Counted from the first letter of the stretch, positions 1-8,255 are shown. The stretch: 18,050 nt of DNA from Candidatus Sulfopaludibacter sp. SbA3 (GCA_945900935.1 CAMDKT010000037.1:1-18050); one strand, 5' to 3'. Notes: generated by a model from the sequence alone, not told the origin. Translations and numbers: made by a program.

Positions 1-613
1 AAATATTTCGCACCGGTATTGATGAAGAGTAGGCCCTCGCCGTCCTGCTCGAAAAACAGGAAATCGCCCAGGACATGTTCCGGCCCGGCACGGGGACCGG
101 CTGCCATTATTGGAGCCCCATTCCGGCGGAGGTCTTGTACGCGGGAGGAGTACCGGGGTCGGTTGCCAGGCTGCTGCAAGTGACCCTTGCGCTGCGCATG
201 GAAAATGCCTCCGCCCAGGCCGTAGTGACAAAAGAGGTTTTGAGTTGTGGAATTGAAAATCGATAGGTGTATTTTGATCGGGCAGCAGCTTGTCAGGAGC
301 AAAGAGCATAAGTTCTCGCGCGGCCCACGCCAGCGACTTCTTACCCGGAGGTTGCGGGTTCGATCGGGGTGCCGATAAGTTTCGCGACGGACGCGCTTGC
401 AAACGTCGATTTTGCAAGCCCCGATCTCAATCGCTTTTTCAAGCTGGCTCTCAGCGGGATCCTCACGCAAGTTGCGCGAAGCATGGGACGGGGTTACTCG
501 CGGGACGGCAGGCTCGCCGGCCCGGATTGAACCGGATTCGGTGATCGAACGAAACATTTTCCAGAAGCCGGGTGCGCCACCGATCCGCGCCCGGCCTCTC
601 CCCCCGCCATCTC
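1..613. other. No confident gene; weak open frames on both strands
   Basis: I could not assign a gene here. On the plus strand a frame is open from just after a TAG at 30-32 to a TAG at 264-266, with an ATG at 75 and fairly GC-rich third positions. On the minus strand positions 1 to about 310 are also open without a stop. The last part reads plausibly as protein (possible ATG at 107, about 35 codons, running off the left edge, including LFFEQDGEGLLFINTG). A third frame, 312-528 plus, is open for 72 codons but begins after a TAA with no clear start. None has a recognisable domain or a good ribosome-binding site. The left edge may hold the start of a minus-strand gene; the rest looks intergenic or decayed. 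Confidence 0.3.
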
Positions 614-654
614 AAAAAAGGCGATGCGCCGCCTCTCCCAAAGCGGCGCATCGC
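613..654 (-). terminator. Intrinsic terminator, minus strand
   Basis: A perfect 12-bp stem (GCGATGCGCCGC at 621-632 and its complement at 643-654) has a 10-base loop. On the minus strand it is followed by C, then TTTTTT (614-619 on the plus strand are A). This is a textbook Rho-independent terminator for transcription coming from the right. There is no T run on the plus-strand side, so it is not obviously bidirectional. Confidence 0.7.
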
Positions 655-845
655 GTAGGAACGGTCCGGGTGGACGCGAACTCCGGGCCCCGATTCCGGA
701 GTCCAGTCCGCCCGGACCGTCGTGTGCGAGTCTGGCGGTGCGGGAACTGCAACAGCCGCCAATCCATCCCCATAGATTGGCGACCGGCGCTCAACCGCTC
801 GGCCCGGCTCACAACCCCAAGCTACCAGCCGCTCCCACGGTGTTC
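614..845 (-). ncRNA. Candidate structured RNA with several strong hairpins
   Basis: Hairpins seen directly: (1) perfect 12-bp arms 621-632/643-654; (2) a 60-base hairpin 661-720 with outer 10-bp arms 661-670/711-720, then 672-675/706-709 and 680-686/696-702; (3) 8-bp arms 757-764/775-782. A competing pairing, 733-738 with 756-761, would exclude hairpin 3. On the minus strand hairpin 1 is followed by C and six T, so transcription from the right ending near 614 is the simplest reading. The A+T-rich DNA at 845-900 could carry the promoter. I see no hallmark of SRP RNA, RNase P RNA, tmRNA or tRNA; 6S RNA was considered but not supported. No protein reading frame in this stretch looks convincing. 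The 5' end is approximate and the RNA call is inference. Confidence 0.4.
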
Positions 846-1088
846 GGCACTTTACAATACAAAGTTATTGATTCTAAAGGAAATATAAATATAAAAAATC
901 TGGGACCGACTTTTGACCCCAGCACAAAACATTTCGAAACTCGCATTAATCGATTTCTTTTCAACAACTTACGCAAAACGATTCGTCGCGCGTCGAGAAA
1001 AACACCTATTCCACGAGTATTTTTGCCTATGGCCTACACCGATTCACGTAGGAAGCCGATAGCTAATCAGAGCTAGGAGCCCCCACAA
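846..1088. other. A+T-rich intergenic region before the SPOR gene
   Basis: This stretch, especially 850-1020, is clearly richer in A+T than its surroundings and has no convincing coding frame. It probably holds the promoter of the gene at 1089 and perhaps that of the leftward RNA candidate; TAGAAT on the minus strand (870-875) is a possible -10. No promoter here has a convincing -35 partner. A ribosome-binding site AGGAG lies at 1075-1079, nine bases before the ATG at 1089. Confidence 0.4.
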
Positions 1089-1610
1089 ATGAGCGACTTC
1101 CCATACACCCTACCCCATGCCTCCGCCGAGCCGCATTCCGAGTACATGGAGCTCGCCGCCGCCAATCGCCGCCTGACAACCGCCATCCTCGGCATGACGC
1201 TACTCACCGGACTTGTGGCCTGCCTCAGCTATCTCGCCGGCCGGACTGTCACCCAGATCCGCACCGAAACCGCAACCGTGGTCCGCACCGAAATCCCGCC
1301 CGGCCCGGTTGTGGTCAACCCTCTCGACAAACTGTCTCCGTTCATCGCGGCCGCCCCGGTCCCCGCCGTCGGCAAGCAGGTCCCCGCCGCCGGAACCCTC
1401 TATATGCAAGTCGGCCTGATCGACCCGGCCGTTGACCGGTCCATGCAGGACCGCCTCATCGCGCTTGGCCACAGCGTCACGCTGTCACCCATGGAAAACT
1501 CGCCCATTTCCCGTGTCCTTATCGGCCCGATTCACTCAGCCGCCCAACAGCAAGAACTTAAATCAAAGCTAAGTGCGGACGGCTTTCAGCATTTTCCCCG
1601 GCGATTCTAA
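1089..1610 (+). CDS. Membrane-anchored SPOR-domain-like protein
   Basis: The 173-residue product has a short N-terminal cytoplasmic part, one hydrophobic segment at about residues 31-50, a proline-rich linker (about 65-100) and a compact C-terminal domain (about 103-173). That domain has the SPOR pattern: a hydrophobic strand with Q-V-G (YMQVGL), a helix, a second strand (RVLIGPIHS) with the characteristic G-P, and a final helix ending in DGF. SPOR domains bind denuded peptidoglycan at division sites, so a periplasmic cell-envelope or division role is expected by analogy. The ATG is chosen because AGGAG lies nine bases upstream. It stands alone: the DNA on both sides shows no intact partner. 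The SPOR assignment is from motif reading only and the domain is divergent. Confidence 0.75.
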   Translation: MSDFPYTLPHASAEPHSEYMELAAANRRLTTAILGMTLLTGLVACLSYLAGRTVTQIRTETATVVRTEIPPGPVVVNPLDKLSPFIAAAPVPAVGKQVPAAGTLYMQVGLIDPAVDRSMQDRLIALGHSVTLSPMENSPISRVLIGPIHSAAQQQELKSKLSADGFQHFPRRF

Positions 1611-2065
1611 CGGCCACCCGTCCTCGCCAATTCCACTACCGGAACAAATGCGCCTTCGAGAATTGACCAGGGTATGTTCGCCAAAATTGACCCGGCGTCC
1701 GCCGTCGGCGGGGCTGATTACGCCTTGCCCTGCCGCGGCTTGGCGGCTACGGTACCGAGCCGAGGGCGGGTCAGTTTTGCCGAACGCCGGAACAAATGCG
1801 TCCTCACCCGTACCCAGTGGTGTCGCCGCCGGCGATACTTCGGCGCTCGCGAAAACGGCGACGACACGTACACCCGCGTCTCCCGCGCCTGGCACAGCTC
1901 CCTCAACCAATTGAAAAAACCCCAAACGGCCCGCGCCAGCCACCTCTGCGAACTCTTCCAAACCGGAGACCGCGACATCGCCGGCCAGTGTCCTCTCGCC
2001 GGCCTCGCCAAACTCCCCAAACCCCTCCTCCTCGACGCCATTTCCACCCAGGGGGTCCAGTAATC
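1611..2065 (+). other. Possible decayed gene, unrecognised
   Basis: A frame open from an ATG at 1674 to TAA at 2061-2063 would encode 129 residues. Only its second half (about residues 62-129) looks protein-like, with SLNQLKKPQTARASHLCELF and a C-terminal CPLAGL-KLPKPLLLDAI segment. The first half is arginine- and cysteine-rich and suggests the wrong frame. The TAA is two bases before the ATG at 2066, as if the two were once one operon. There is no ribosome-binding site at 1674. A 14-base direct repeat, CCGGAACAAATGCG, occurs at 1639-1652 and 1787-1800. I do not recognise a family; it may be a frameshifted remnant. Confidence 0.3.
1639..1800. repeat. 14-base direct repeat pair
   Basis: CCGGAACAAATGCG is found at 1639-1652 and again at 1787-1800, 148 bases apart, in the decayed region. 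Similarity fades quickly after the exact match. It may be the trace of a short duplication. Confidence 0.5.
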
Positions 2066-2592
2066 ATGGCTACCGCCGCCCAAGTCCTCGCCAACCAGGC
2101 CAACGCCCAGCACTCCACCGGTTCGCGCACCGAGCCGGAAAAGCCAAATCGGCCACCAATTCCCAGACCCACGGCTTTACCGCCGCCGTCATGAAAATCG
2201 CGCCCGAAGACCGTCCCGAATTCGACGCCCTCGAAAAAGCGCTCATCGAAGAGATAAAGCCCAAAGGTGCCCTCGAAAGGGACGCGCTCCGTGAATTCCG
2301 CGACGCCGCCTGGCGTCTCCGCCAAATTCGCAAAATCACCCGCGAACTCGCCGGTGACCCCGAAGCCGCCACGCGCCAACTCAACCGTTACCGCGCCGCC
2401 GCCGAAATGTCGCTCCACCGCGCAGCCCATCCGTCTCGCCGGCCTCGCCCATCTCGCAAAAAGCAAAAACGAAGCCATTGGCCCCTCGCCTCACCGCGAG
2501 AATTCGCCTTCGCCCTGGTCGACGGCATTCGCCTGAACCGCGACGCCCGCGAGTGCTTCGACGAAATCCACGGCCTCACCAACGCCTTCTGA
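2066..2592 (+). pseudogene. Frameshifted acidobacterial hypothetical gene
   Basis: The gene opens at ATG 2066 with ATAAQVLANQANAQHSTG, an N-terminus I associate with a family of uncharacterised acidobacterial proteins (NANAQHSTGPRT-type start). The reading frame breaks at about 2126-2135. Reading one frame over restores the expected sequence (AGKAKSATNSQTHGFTAAV) and runs straight into the long second part from 2191 (APEDRPEFDALEKALIEEIK and the helical section to about 2415). A single missing base within GAGCCGG explains the break. After about 2415 the sensible frame appears to change again (QPIRLAGLAHLAKSKNEAIG in a different phase), so at least two lesions are likely. The second part is charged and helical with no known catalytic motif. 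It could be a sequencing error, but two breaks favour a true pseudogene. Confidence 0.6.
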
Positions 2593-2948
2593 GCCGCAAA
2601 ATTTGCGAAAACGAAGCCAACCGGCGCAACCCGCGAATCGATTGGTCCCTGCTCATCATGGCCCATTCGCCCGTACGATAAATTTCCCGGAAATGCCCCT
2701 CATCTCCCGGCGAAGAACCCGGCCCCTGCGAAATCTTCTCGCCTATTGGCGCGGGCGGCAATAGTGCGATTGTAGCTACTGTTGCCCCTATTTCTGCCGG
2801 TGGCGTCCCGCCCCGGACACCGAGGGCATCTCGCCGCGAGGCGATGATCTCAGATGGTTGCCAGGAGGCCCGAAACGGAATCGGCTCGGCCGTCATAGTT
2901 TTTGAGAAAAAACGCTCCGGCGGCGCACTACCTACATAGGACAATTTG
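2593..2948. other. Intergenic region upstream of dprA
   Basis: No gene is supported here. A plus-strand frame reading KFAKTKPTGATRES from about 2599 may be the decayed tail of the preceding pseudogene. Small imperfect dyads are present (around 2680-2692 and 2830-2846), but none resembles a terminator. TAGGA at 2936-2940 is a plausible ribosome-binding site for dprA. Confidence 0.4.
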
Positions 2949-4127
2949 ATGCACGCCACCGCCACCTCTTCCCCCTCCCGGCTGACGCCTGAAGATGAAC
3001 TGCACTGGCTCGCGCTGCGCCTGGTGCCCGGCCTGGGCACTCGGCGCGTGGTGCGGTTGCTGGAGCGGTTTCAATCGCCGCAATTGCTGTTCCGGGCGTC
3101 GGTGTCGGAACTCGAGGCGGCGGGCTTGCCGCCAGGGCCGGCGCGTTCAGTGGTATCGGGGTGTACCTTCGACGACGCTGTGGAACAGCAGAACAAGCTG
3201 CGAGCGCGCGGGGCGGTGCTGGTCACCATTCACGATCCGCTGTACCCGGAGCCAATGCGGGACATTTTGGACCCGCCGCTGGTCCTGTTCGCCCGGGGCG
3301 ACCTGGCGCTGTTGAATTATCCGGGCATCGCGGTGGTGGGAACACGGAAGCCGACGCCGTACGGGATGGCAGTGGCGGAGAAACTCAGCGGTGACCTGGC
3401 GGCGGCCGGATTGAACGTCATTTCGGGTATGGCTCGCGGAATCGACACCGCGTCGCACCGGGCCGCGCTGGCGGTGGGAGGAAAAACAACAGCGGTTTTC
3501 GGCTGCGGCGTGGACATGATTTACCCGTCGGAGAACCGGCGGATCCATGAAGAAATTTCGACAAAGGGGCTGGTCATCTCCGAATTTCCGATGGGCGCGC
3601 CGGCTTATCCACAAAATTTTCCTATACGAAATCGCATCGTCAGCGGGATGAGTTGCGGGGTACTCGTAGTCGAGGGGGCGCAGTACTCCGGGTCGGCCAT
3701 TACCGCGCGGTTGGCAATGGACCAGGGGCGGGAGGTATACGCCATCCCCGGGAATATTACGAGTCAGGCGTCATGGGGACCTAACTTATTGATTCGACAA
3801 GGCGCTAAGCTCGTCACGACGGCACAGGACATCGTCAACGAGCTGTCGCCGGAGATACGGCGGCGAATCCAAAACGGCGGCGGCGCATCCAACGGAAACG
3901 GGCCCAATTCCGGGCCGAAACAGTCGACGCTGCCATTGGGACCGAACGCTGTTTTAGGCGATTTATTACTGGCCAAGGTGACCGTTGACTCGCCGACACA
4001 CATTGACGAGCTGTTAGGTTGTCTGGAAAACTATTCCTCGTCTGAGATCGTTGCCGTTCTTTTCGAACTGGAACTTCTTGGGCTGGTCCGTCAGCTCCCC
4101 GGAAAACAGTTTGTTAAGGTCTGGTAG
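2949..4127 (+). CDS. dprA: DNA processing protein DprA
   Basis: The 392-residue product binds incoming single-stranded DNA during natural transformation, protects it and loads RecA, acting in the cytoplasm. An N-terminal helix-hairpin-helix-like region covers about residues 17-70 (LVPGLGTRRV). The Rossmann-like DprA core spans about 85-295 with its signatures: GTRKPTPYG (131-139), SGMARGIDTASH (159-170), GCGVDMIYP (185-193), FPIRNRIVSG (224-233) and the EGAQYSGSA segment (242-250). A C-terminal winged-helix domain (about 330-392) follows a glycine/asparagine-rich linker. ATG 2949 is preferred over the TTG just before it because TAGGA lies eight bases upstream. topA follows 41 bases downstream, a common dprA-topA neighbourhood. 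Length and motifs are normal. Confidence 0.95.
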   Translation: MHATATSSPSRLTPEDELHWLALRLVPGLGTRRVVRLLERFQSPQLLFRASVSELEAAGLPPGPARSVVSGCTFDDAVEQQNKLRARGAVLVTIHDPLYPEPMRDILDPPLVLFARGDLALLNYPGIAVVGTRKPTPYGMAVAEKLSGDLAAAGLNVISGMARGIDTASHRAALAVGGKTTAVFGCGVDMIYPSENRRIHEEISTKGLVISEFPMGAPAYPQNFPIRNRIVSGMSCGVLVVEGAQYSGSAITARLAMDQGREVYAIPGNITSQASWGPNLLIRQGAKLVTTAQDIVNELSPEIRRRIQNGGGASNGNGPNSGPKQSTLPLGPNAVLGDLLLAKVTVDSPTHIDELLGCLENYSSSEIVAVLFELELLGLVRQLPGKQFVKVW

Positions 4128-4168
4128 CAGTCGATATTTTTTTAACGGTTACACTGGAACAAGTCACT

Positions 4169-6583
4169 ATGTCCAAATCGCTCGTCATCGTCGAGTCGCC
4201 GGCGAAGGCGAAAACAATCGGAAAATACCTCGGTAACGACTACATCGTCAAAGCTTCGCTCGGTCATATTAAAGACCTGCCGAAGAGCGATCTGGCGGTG
4301 AACGTCGACCTGGGCTTCGAACCCACCTACGTGGTGATCGAAGGCAAGAAGAAGCTCATCGCAGAGTTGAAGGCGGCCGCCAAGGGTGCCGATAAGATCT
4401 TCCTCGCGGCCGATCCGGATCGAGAAGGCGAGGCGATCTGCTTTCATTTGCAGGAAGAGCTGCAGGGAAAGGGCGACAAAGCGCCGAAGATCTTTCGGGT
4501 GATGTTCAACGAGATCACCAAGAACGCGGTCAACAAGGCCTTTGAAAACCCGCTGCAGGTGAATACGAGCCTGGTGGACGCGCAGCAAGCCCGTCGCGTT
4601 TTGGACCGGTTGGTGGGCTACAAGATTTCACCGCTGTTGTGGGATAAGGTCCGTCGCGGCCTCTCGGCCGGACGCGTGCAAACGGTGGCGCTGCGGCTGA
4701 TCGTGGACCGGGAACGCGAGATCCAGGCGTTCATCAAGGAAGAGTATTGGACGATCGATCTGTCGCTGAACGCCAAGAAAGCGCCGGTGCTGAAAGCGCG
4801 GCTGGCGAAGGTGGCGGGCGAGAATCCGGGCATACGCGACGAAGCGCGGGCGAAGGAGATTCTGGCCGACGTCGATCAAGCCCACTACACGGTGCAATCG
4901 GTAGGCACCAAGGAAAAGAAGCGCAATCCGGTGCCGCCGTTCATCACGTCGACGCTGCAGCAGGACTCGGCGCGGAAGTTGCGGTTCAGCGTGAAGCGCA
5001 CGATGGTGCTGGCGCAGCGATTATACGAAGGCATGGAGATGGGCGATGATGGCGCAACGGGCTTGATCACCTATATGCGTACCGATTCGGTGCGCGTCTC
5101 CGATGACGCGCTGGGCGAGGTCCGGAAATTTATCGGGGAGAAGTACGGCGAAGCGTATTTGCCGGAGAAGGCTAATTTCTACAAGGGCAAGAAAGACGCG
5201 CAAGACGCCCACGAAGCCATCCGCCCGACCAGCGCGTTCCTGACGCCGGAGAGCGTGGCGCAGTACTTGCAGGAAGACGAGTTGAAGCTGTACAAGCTGA
5301 TCTGGATGCGCTTTGTGGCGTCGCAGATAATGCCGGCTGTCTTCGACCAGACGACGATTGATGTGGCGACGCCGGGCAATTCGAAGATTGGCTACACGTT
5401 CCGGGCGACCGGATCGGTGGAGAAGTTCGACGGCTTCCTGAAAGTGTACGAAGAGGGCAAGGACACCAAGGACGACGACGACGAAGAGGCGACGCGGAAA
5501 CTGCCGGCGGTGACGCAGGGCGAAGAACTGAAGTTCAAGTCGATCGACCCGGAGCAGCACTTTACCGAACCGCCTCCGCGATTTACCGAAGCCACGCTGG
5601 TGAAGGAGCTGGAAGCCAAGGGCGTGGGCCGGCCGTCGACGTACGCGTCGATTCTGTCGACGATTCAGGAGCGCGAATATGTGAAGAAGGAAGGCGGCAA
5701 GTTCGGGCCGACGGAGCTTGGCACCGTGGTTACCGACCTGCTACTGGAATCCTTCGGCGACATCTTCGACGTGCTGTACACGGCGCGCCTGGAAGAAGAA
5801 TTAGACGAAATCGAAGCCGGCACGATGGACTGGCGCGTGGCGATGGCGGAGTTCTACGAAAAATTCTCCGCCGATCTGGAACGCGCGGCCGTGCAGATGA
5901 CCGACATCAAGCGGATGGAGAAGCCCACCGACTTCATCTGCGACAAGTGTTCCAAGGCGATGGTGATCAAATGGGGGAAGCACGGCAGCTTTATCGCGTG
6001 CACGGGCTACCCGGAATGCACCAGCACGCGCGAGTTGCCGACGACGGCGACGGAGGATCTGGGCGAGCAGGGCGAGGACGAATACTGCCCCAACTGCGGT
6101 CGGCCGATGGTGCTGAAAAAGGGCCGTTTCGGCCAGTTCATGGCCTGTACCGGTTATCCCGATTGCAAGACGACGCGGCAACTGGGTCAGGGCGAGAAGC
6201 AACCCGATGTTCAGCTCGACGAACTCTGCCCGGAGTGCGGCAAGAATTTGGTGACGAAGTCCGGCCGGTTCGGCGAATTCACGGCGTGTTCGGACTACCC
6301 GACGTGCAAATACGTGAAGCAGAAGACGGTGGGCGTGAAGTGCCCGGACTGCCATGAGGGCGACATCATTGAGCGGCGCTCCAAGAAGGGCAAGACGTTT
6401 TATGGCTGCAATAAATATCCCAAGTGCGAGTTCGTCGCCTGGGGCAAGCCGATTGATCGCAAGTGCCCGGACTGCGGCGGCTCGCATTTGATTGAGAAGT
6501 TCCTGAAGGCAGGCGCGTTCGCGCAGTGCCCGAACAAGGAATGCAAGTTCAAAGAGCCGATCGCCGAAGCCGTTCCCGCATAA
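4169..6583 (+). CDS. topA: DNA topoisomerase I (type IA)
   Basis: This 804-residue enzyme relaxes negative supercoils by cutting one strand through a 5'-phosphotyrosine. The N-terminal TOPRIM domain begins with LVIVESPAKAKTIGKYLG and carries the metal-binding acidic motif in ADPDREGEA (about residues 88-96). The active-site tyrosine is Y302 in GLITYMRTDS. The strand-passage core continues with the EATLVKELEAKGVGRPSTYA segment (near 470-490). From C591 to about residue 795 the tail carries five consecutive four-cysteine zinc-ribbon modules (starting CDKC, CPNC, CPEC, CPDC, CPDC), which bind DNA and help strand passage. It lies in an apparent operon after dprA. Its long tail is typical of multi-ribbon bacterial TopA proteins. 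No frameshift or missing catalytic residue was seen. Confidence 0.97.
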   Translation: MSKSLVIVESPAKAKTIGKYLGNDYIVKASLGHIKDLPKSDLAVNVDLGFEPTYVVIEGKKKLIAELKAAAKGADKIFLAADPDREGEAICFHLQEELQGKGDKAPKIFRVMFNEITKNAVNKAFENPLQVNTSLVDAQQARRVLDRLVGYKISPLLWDKVRRGLSAGRVQTVALRLIVDREREIQAFIKEEYWTIDLSLNAKKAPVLKARLAKVAGENPGIRDEARAKEILADVDQAHYTVQSVGTKEKKRNPVPPFITSTLQQDSARKLRFSVKRTMVLAQRLYEGMEMGDDGATGLITYMRTDSVRVSDDALGEVRKFIGEKYGEAYLPEKANFYKGKKDAQDAHEAIRPTSAFLTPESVAQYLQEDELKLYKLIWMRFVASQIMPAVFDQTTIDVATPGNSKIGYTFRATGSVEKFDGFLKVYEEGKDTKDDDDEEATRKLPAVTQGEELKFKSIDPEQHFTEPPPRFTEATLVKELEAKGVGRPSTYASILSTIQEREYVKKEGGKFGPTELGTVVTDLLLESFGDIFDVLYTARLEEELDEIEAGTMDWRVAMAEFYEKFSADLERAAVQMTDIKRMEKPTDFICDKCSKAMVIKWGKHGSFIACTGYPECTSTRELPTTATEDLGEQGEDEYCPNCGRPMVLKKGRFGQFMACTGYPDCKTTRQLGQGEKQPDVQLDELCPECGKNLVTKSGRFGEFTACSDYPTCKYVKQKTVGVKCPDCHEGDIIERRSKKGKTFYGCNKYPKCEFVAWGKPIDRKCPDCGGSHLIEKFLKAGAFAQCPNKECKFKEPIAEAVPA

Positions 6584-6628
6584 GCGACGGCCGTATTTCA
6601 TAACCGAAAGAAGATAAACGCTACACCC

Positions 6629-7810
6629 ATGTCTGCTCCCGAACAGTTCTACCGCATTGCCAAGCTGCCGCCTTATGTCTTCGCCGTGATCAACGAGCTG
6701 AAGGCAAAGGCACGCGCAGCGGGGCAGGATGTGGTGGACTTCGGCATGGGCAACCCCGATGGGGCGACGCCGGATGTGATCGTCGAAAAGCTGGTGGAGG
6801 CGGCGCGTCAGCAGAAGAATCATCGCTACTCAATGTCGCGCGGGATTCCGCAGTTGCGCGTGGAGATCGTGAAGCGCTATCAGCGGAATTACGGCGTGGA
6901 GCTCGATCCGGACAAAGAAGCGATTGTTACCATCGGCGCCAAGGACGCGATCGCGCATTTGCTGTTCGCGATCATCGCGCCCGGTGACGCGGTGGTCTCG
7001 CCGAATCCGGCGTACCCGATTCATCAGTACGGCGTGATCATGGCCGAGGGCGAGGCGATCATGCTGCCGATGCCGGACGCGGCGACGTTCCTGCAGGGCT
7101 TGGAAGACCTATACAAAAACGGGCCGAAGAAGCCGAAGGTCGTGTTGATTTCGTTCCCGCACAATCCGACGACGACGTGCGTCGATCTGCCGTTCATGAA
7201 GGAAATTGTAGCGCTGGCGCGGGCCAATGGCTCGTGGGTGGTTCACGATTTCGCTTACGCCGACTTGGGGTTTGACGGGTATAAGCCGCCGAGCATTTTG
7301 GAAGTGCCGGGGGCGAAGGATATCTGCGTTGAGATCTTCTCGATGTCGAAGAGCTACAACATGGCGGGGTGGCGCGTGGGCTTCTGCCTAGGCAATTCGC
7401 AGATTATTTATGCGTTGTCGCGGATTAAGAGCTACCTCGATTACGGGACGTTTCAGCCGATTCAGATTGCGTCGATTATTGCATTGCGCGAGTGCGAGGA
7501 GGAGCCGGCCAAGATTTGCGCCATGTATCAGGAACGGCGCGATGTTTTGGTGGACGGGTTGAACGCGGCCGGGTGGCCGGTGGAGAGGCCGCGAGGCTCG
7601 ATGTTCCTGTGGGCGAAGATTCCGAAGCGGTTCGCGCACATGACTTCTTTGCAGTTTGCTCAGGAATTGATGGAGAAGGCATTAGTGGCAGTGAGTCCGG
7701 GGATCGGGTTTGGACCGATGGGCGAGGGGCATGTGCGGTTCGCGTTTATTGAGAATCCGCACCGGACGCGGCAGGCGGTGCGGGCGATTAAGCAGTTTTT
7801 GCGGGAGTAA
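6629..7810 (+). CDS. alaC: PLP aminotransferase, AlaC-like (alanine transaminase)
   Basis: The 393-residue protein is a class I/II fold-type-I aminotransferase. The PLP-binding lysine is K241 in SMSKSYNMAGWRVGF. Other family marks are the N-terminal VDFGMGNPDG substrate-side loop, GAKDAIAHLL for phosphate binding, NPAYPIHQYG, the SFPHNPTTT segment, VVHDFAYADLGFDGY containing the aspartate that contacts the PLP ring nitrogen, and the C-terminal arginine in VRFAFIEN. The pattern matches E. coli AlaC/YfdZ, which converts pyruvate and glutamate to alanine and 2-oxoglutarate; related proteins act as LL-diaminopimelate aminotransferases. It is cytoplasmic. The gene is 45 bases after topA, on the same strand, with a weak purine-rich AAAGAAG upstream of the ATG. 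The family is secure; the exact substrate is inferred. Confidence 0.85.
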   Translation: MSAPEQFYRIAKLPPYVFAVINELKAKARAAGQDVVDFGMGNPDGATPDVIVEKLVEAARQQKNHRYSMSRGIPQLRVEIVKRYQRNYGVELDPDKEAIVTIGAKDAIAHLLFAIIAPGDAVVSPNPAYPIHQYGVIMAEGEAIMLPMPDAATFLQGLEDLYKNGPKKPKVVLISFPHNPTTTCVDLPFMKEIVALARANGSWVVHDFAYADLGFDGYKPPSILEVPGAKDICVEIFSMSKSYNMAGWRVGFCLGNSQIIYALSRIKSYLDYGTFQPIQIASIIALRECEEEPAKICAMYQERRDVLVDGLNAAGWPVERPRGSMFLWAKIPKRFAHMTSLQFAQELMEKALVAVSPGIGFGPMGEGHVRFAFIENPHRTRQAVRAIKQFLRE

Positions 7811-7827
7811 GACGGTTAAGGCGGCAC

Positions 7828-8067
7828 TCACCCCGCAGTCTGAACGGTCAGACAAAAACGGCCCATTCTCGGAATGGGTTCGCCGTCGCGGATCTTCAGC
7901 GCGAGCCACTCTTTAAGAACTTCCCGCACTACGCGGCGGCATTGCGTCAACGTAGGCTCATTTGCCCAAACGTCGGCCAAGCCCGGAATCTCCCCAAAAC
8001 AGGAACCATCTTCCAAGTTCTTGTATTGGGTTCGTCTCATCGCGCCCTGGAGGTAAGGTGTGACCAT
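7828..8067 (-). CDS. HicB-like antitoxin, apparently without a HicA partner
   Basis: The 79-residue product is a small HicB-type (UPF0150-like) domain: a degraded-RNase-H fold seen in antitoxins that block HicA mRNA interferases. Visible features are YKNLEDGSCFGEIPGL, the DVWANEPTLTQCRR turn-helix, and the helix REVLKEWLALKIRDGEPIP, which together match HicB N-terminal domains. The start at 8067 (MVTPYLQGAMRR) is preferred over an upstream ATG at 8097 because family members start this way. No C-terminal DNA-binding domain is present, as in the short HicB-like class. I find no HicA-like frame next to it. It lies upstream of the aminotransferase gene tail, facing it, and near the BrnTA pair. 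Function as an antitoxin is inferred. Confidence 0.7.
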   Translation of the reverse strand: MVTPYLQGAMRRTQYKNLEDGSCFGEIPGLADVWANEPTLTQCRRVVREVLKEWLALKIRDGEPIPRMGRFCLTVQTAG

Positions 8068-8172
8068 CGGCTTTATGATAGCCCCAAGGCAATGCACTCG
8101 CGGGTGTGCATCGCGGAGAGGCGAAAGCCCTTCGGTTTGTCCCGTGCGGCGGGGATTGACTCCAGCAAGATT

Positions 8173-8248
8173 GGCCCTGACGCTGTATGAAACGATGGGA
8201 ATGCCCTTTCATGCCAGACGCATTAGCGAAAGGCTGGCGGCGCACTGA
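8173..8248 (+). pseudogene. 3'-end remnant of a TPR-type gene, copy 1
   Basis: The frame ending at TGA 8246-8248 reads LTLYETMGMPFHARRISERL. It matches the end of the remnant at 8830-9066, which reads LTLYETTGMLFHAKRARERL. Bases 8176-8248 and 8994-9066 are the same length (73) and about three quarters identical, with the first 20 bases exact. Upstream of 8173 the resemblance is lost. This looks like the tail of a tetratricopeptide-repeat protein, of the kind found at the end of multi-domain kinases and regulators. Confidence 0.6.
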
Positions 8249-8255
8249 GGAGTGG

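Noticed and set aside
345..375. A tRNA-like T-arm (GCGGGTTCGATC)
   Set aside because: The stem partner after the loop is missing and no anticodon or acceptor stem can be folded, so there is no tRNA and no clear attachment site.
614..845. Identification of the hairpin locus as 6S RNA
   Set aside because: The folding gives separate hairpins instead of one long rod with a central bubble, and the 5' and 3' ends do not pair.
2830..2846. Imperfect dyad CATCTCGCC/GGCGATG upstream of dprA
   Set aside because: Short, with a bulge, and common by chance in such GC-rich DNA; no T run or other regulatory context.
4128..4168. A run of seven T just after dprA as a possible terminator
   Set aside because: No hairpin precedes it, and topA follows closely on the same strand.
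5801..6823. A 340-codon minus-strand frame opposite topA
   Set aside because: It reads through the complement of the zinc-ribbon tail and the start of the aminotransferase gene; no motif and no ribosome-binding site.
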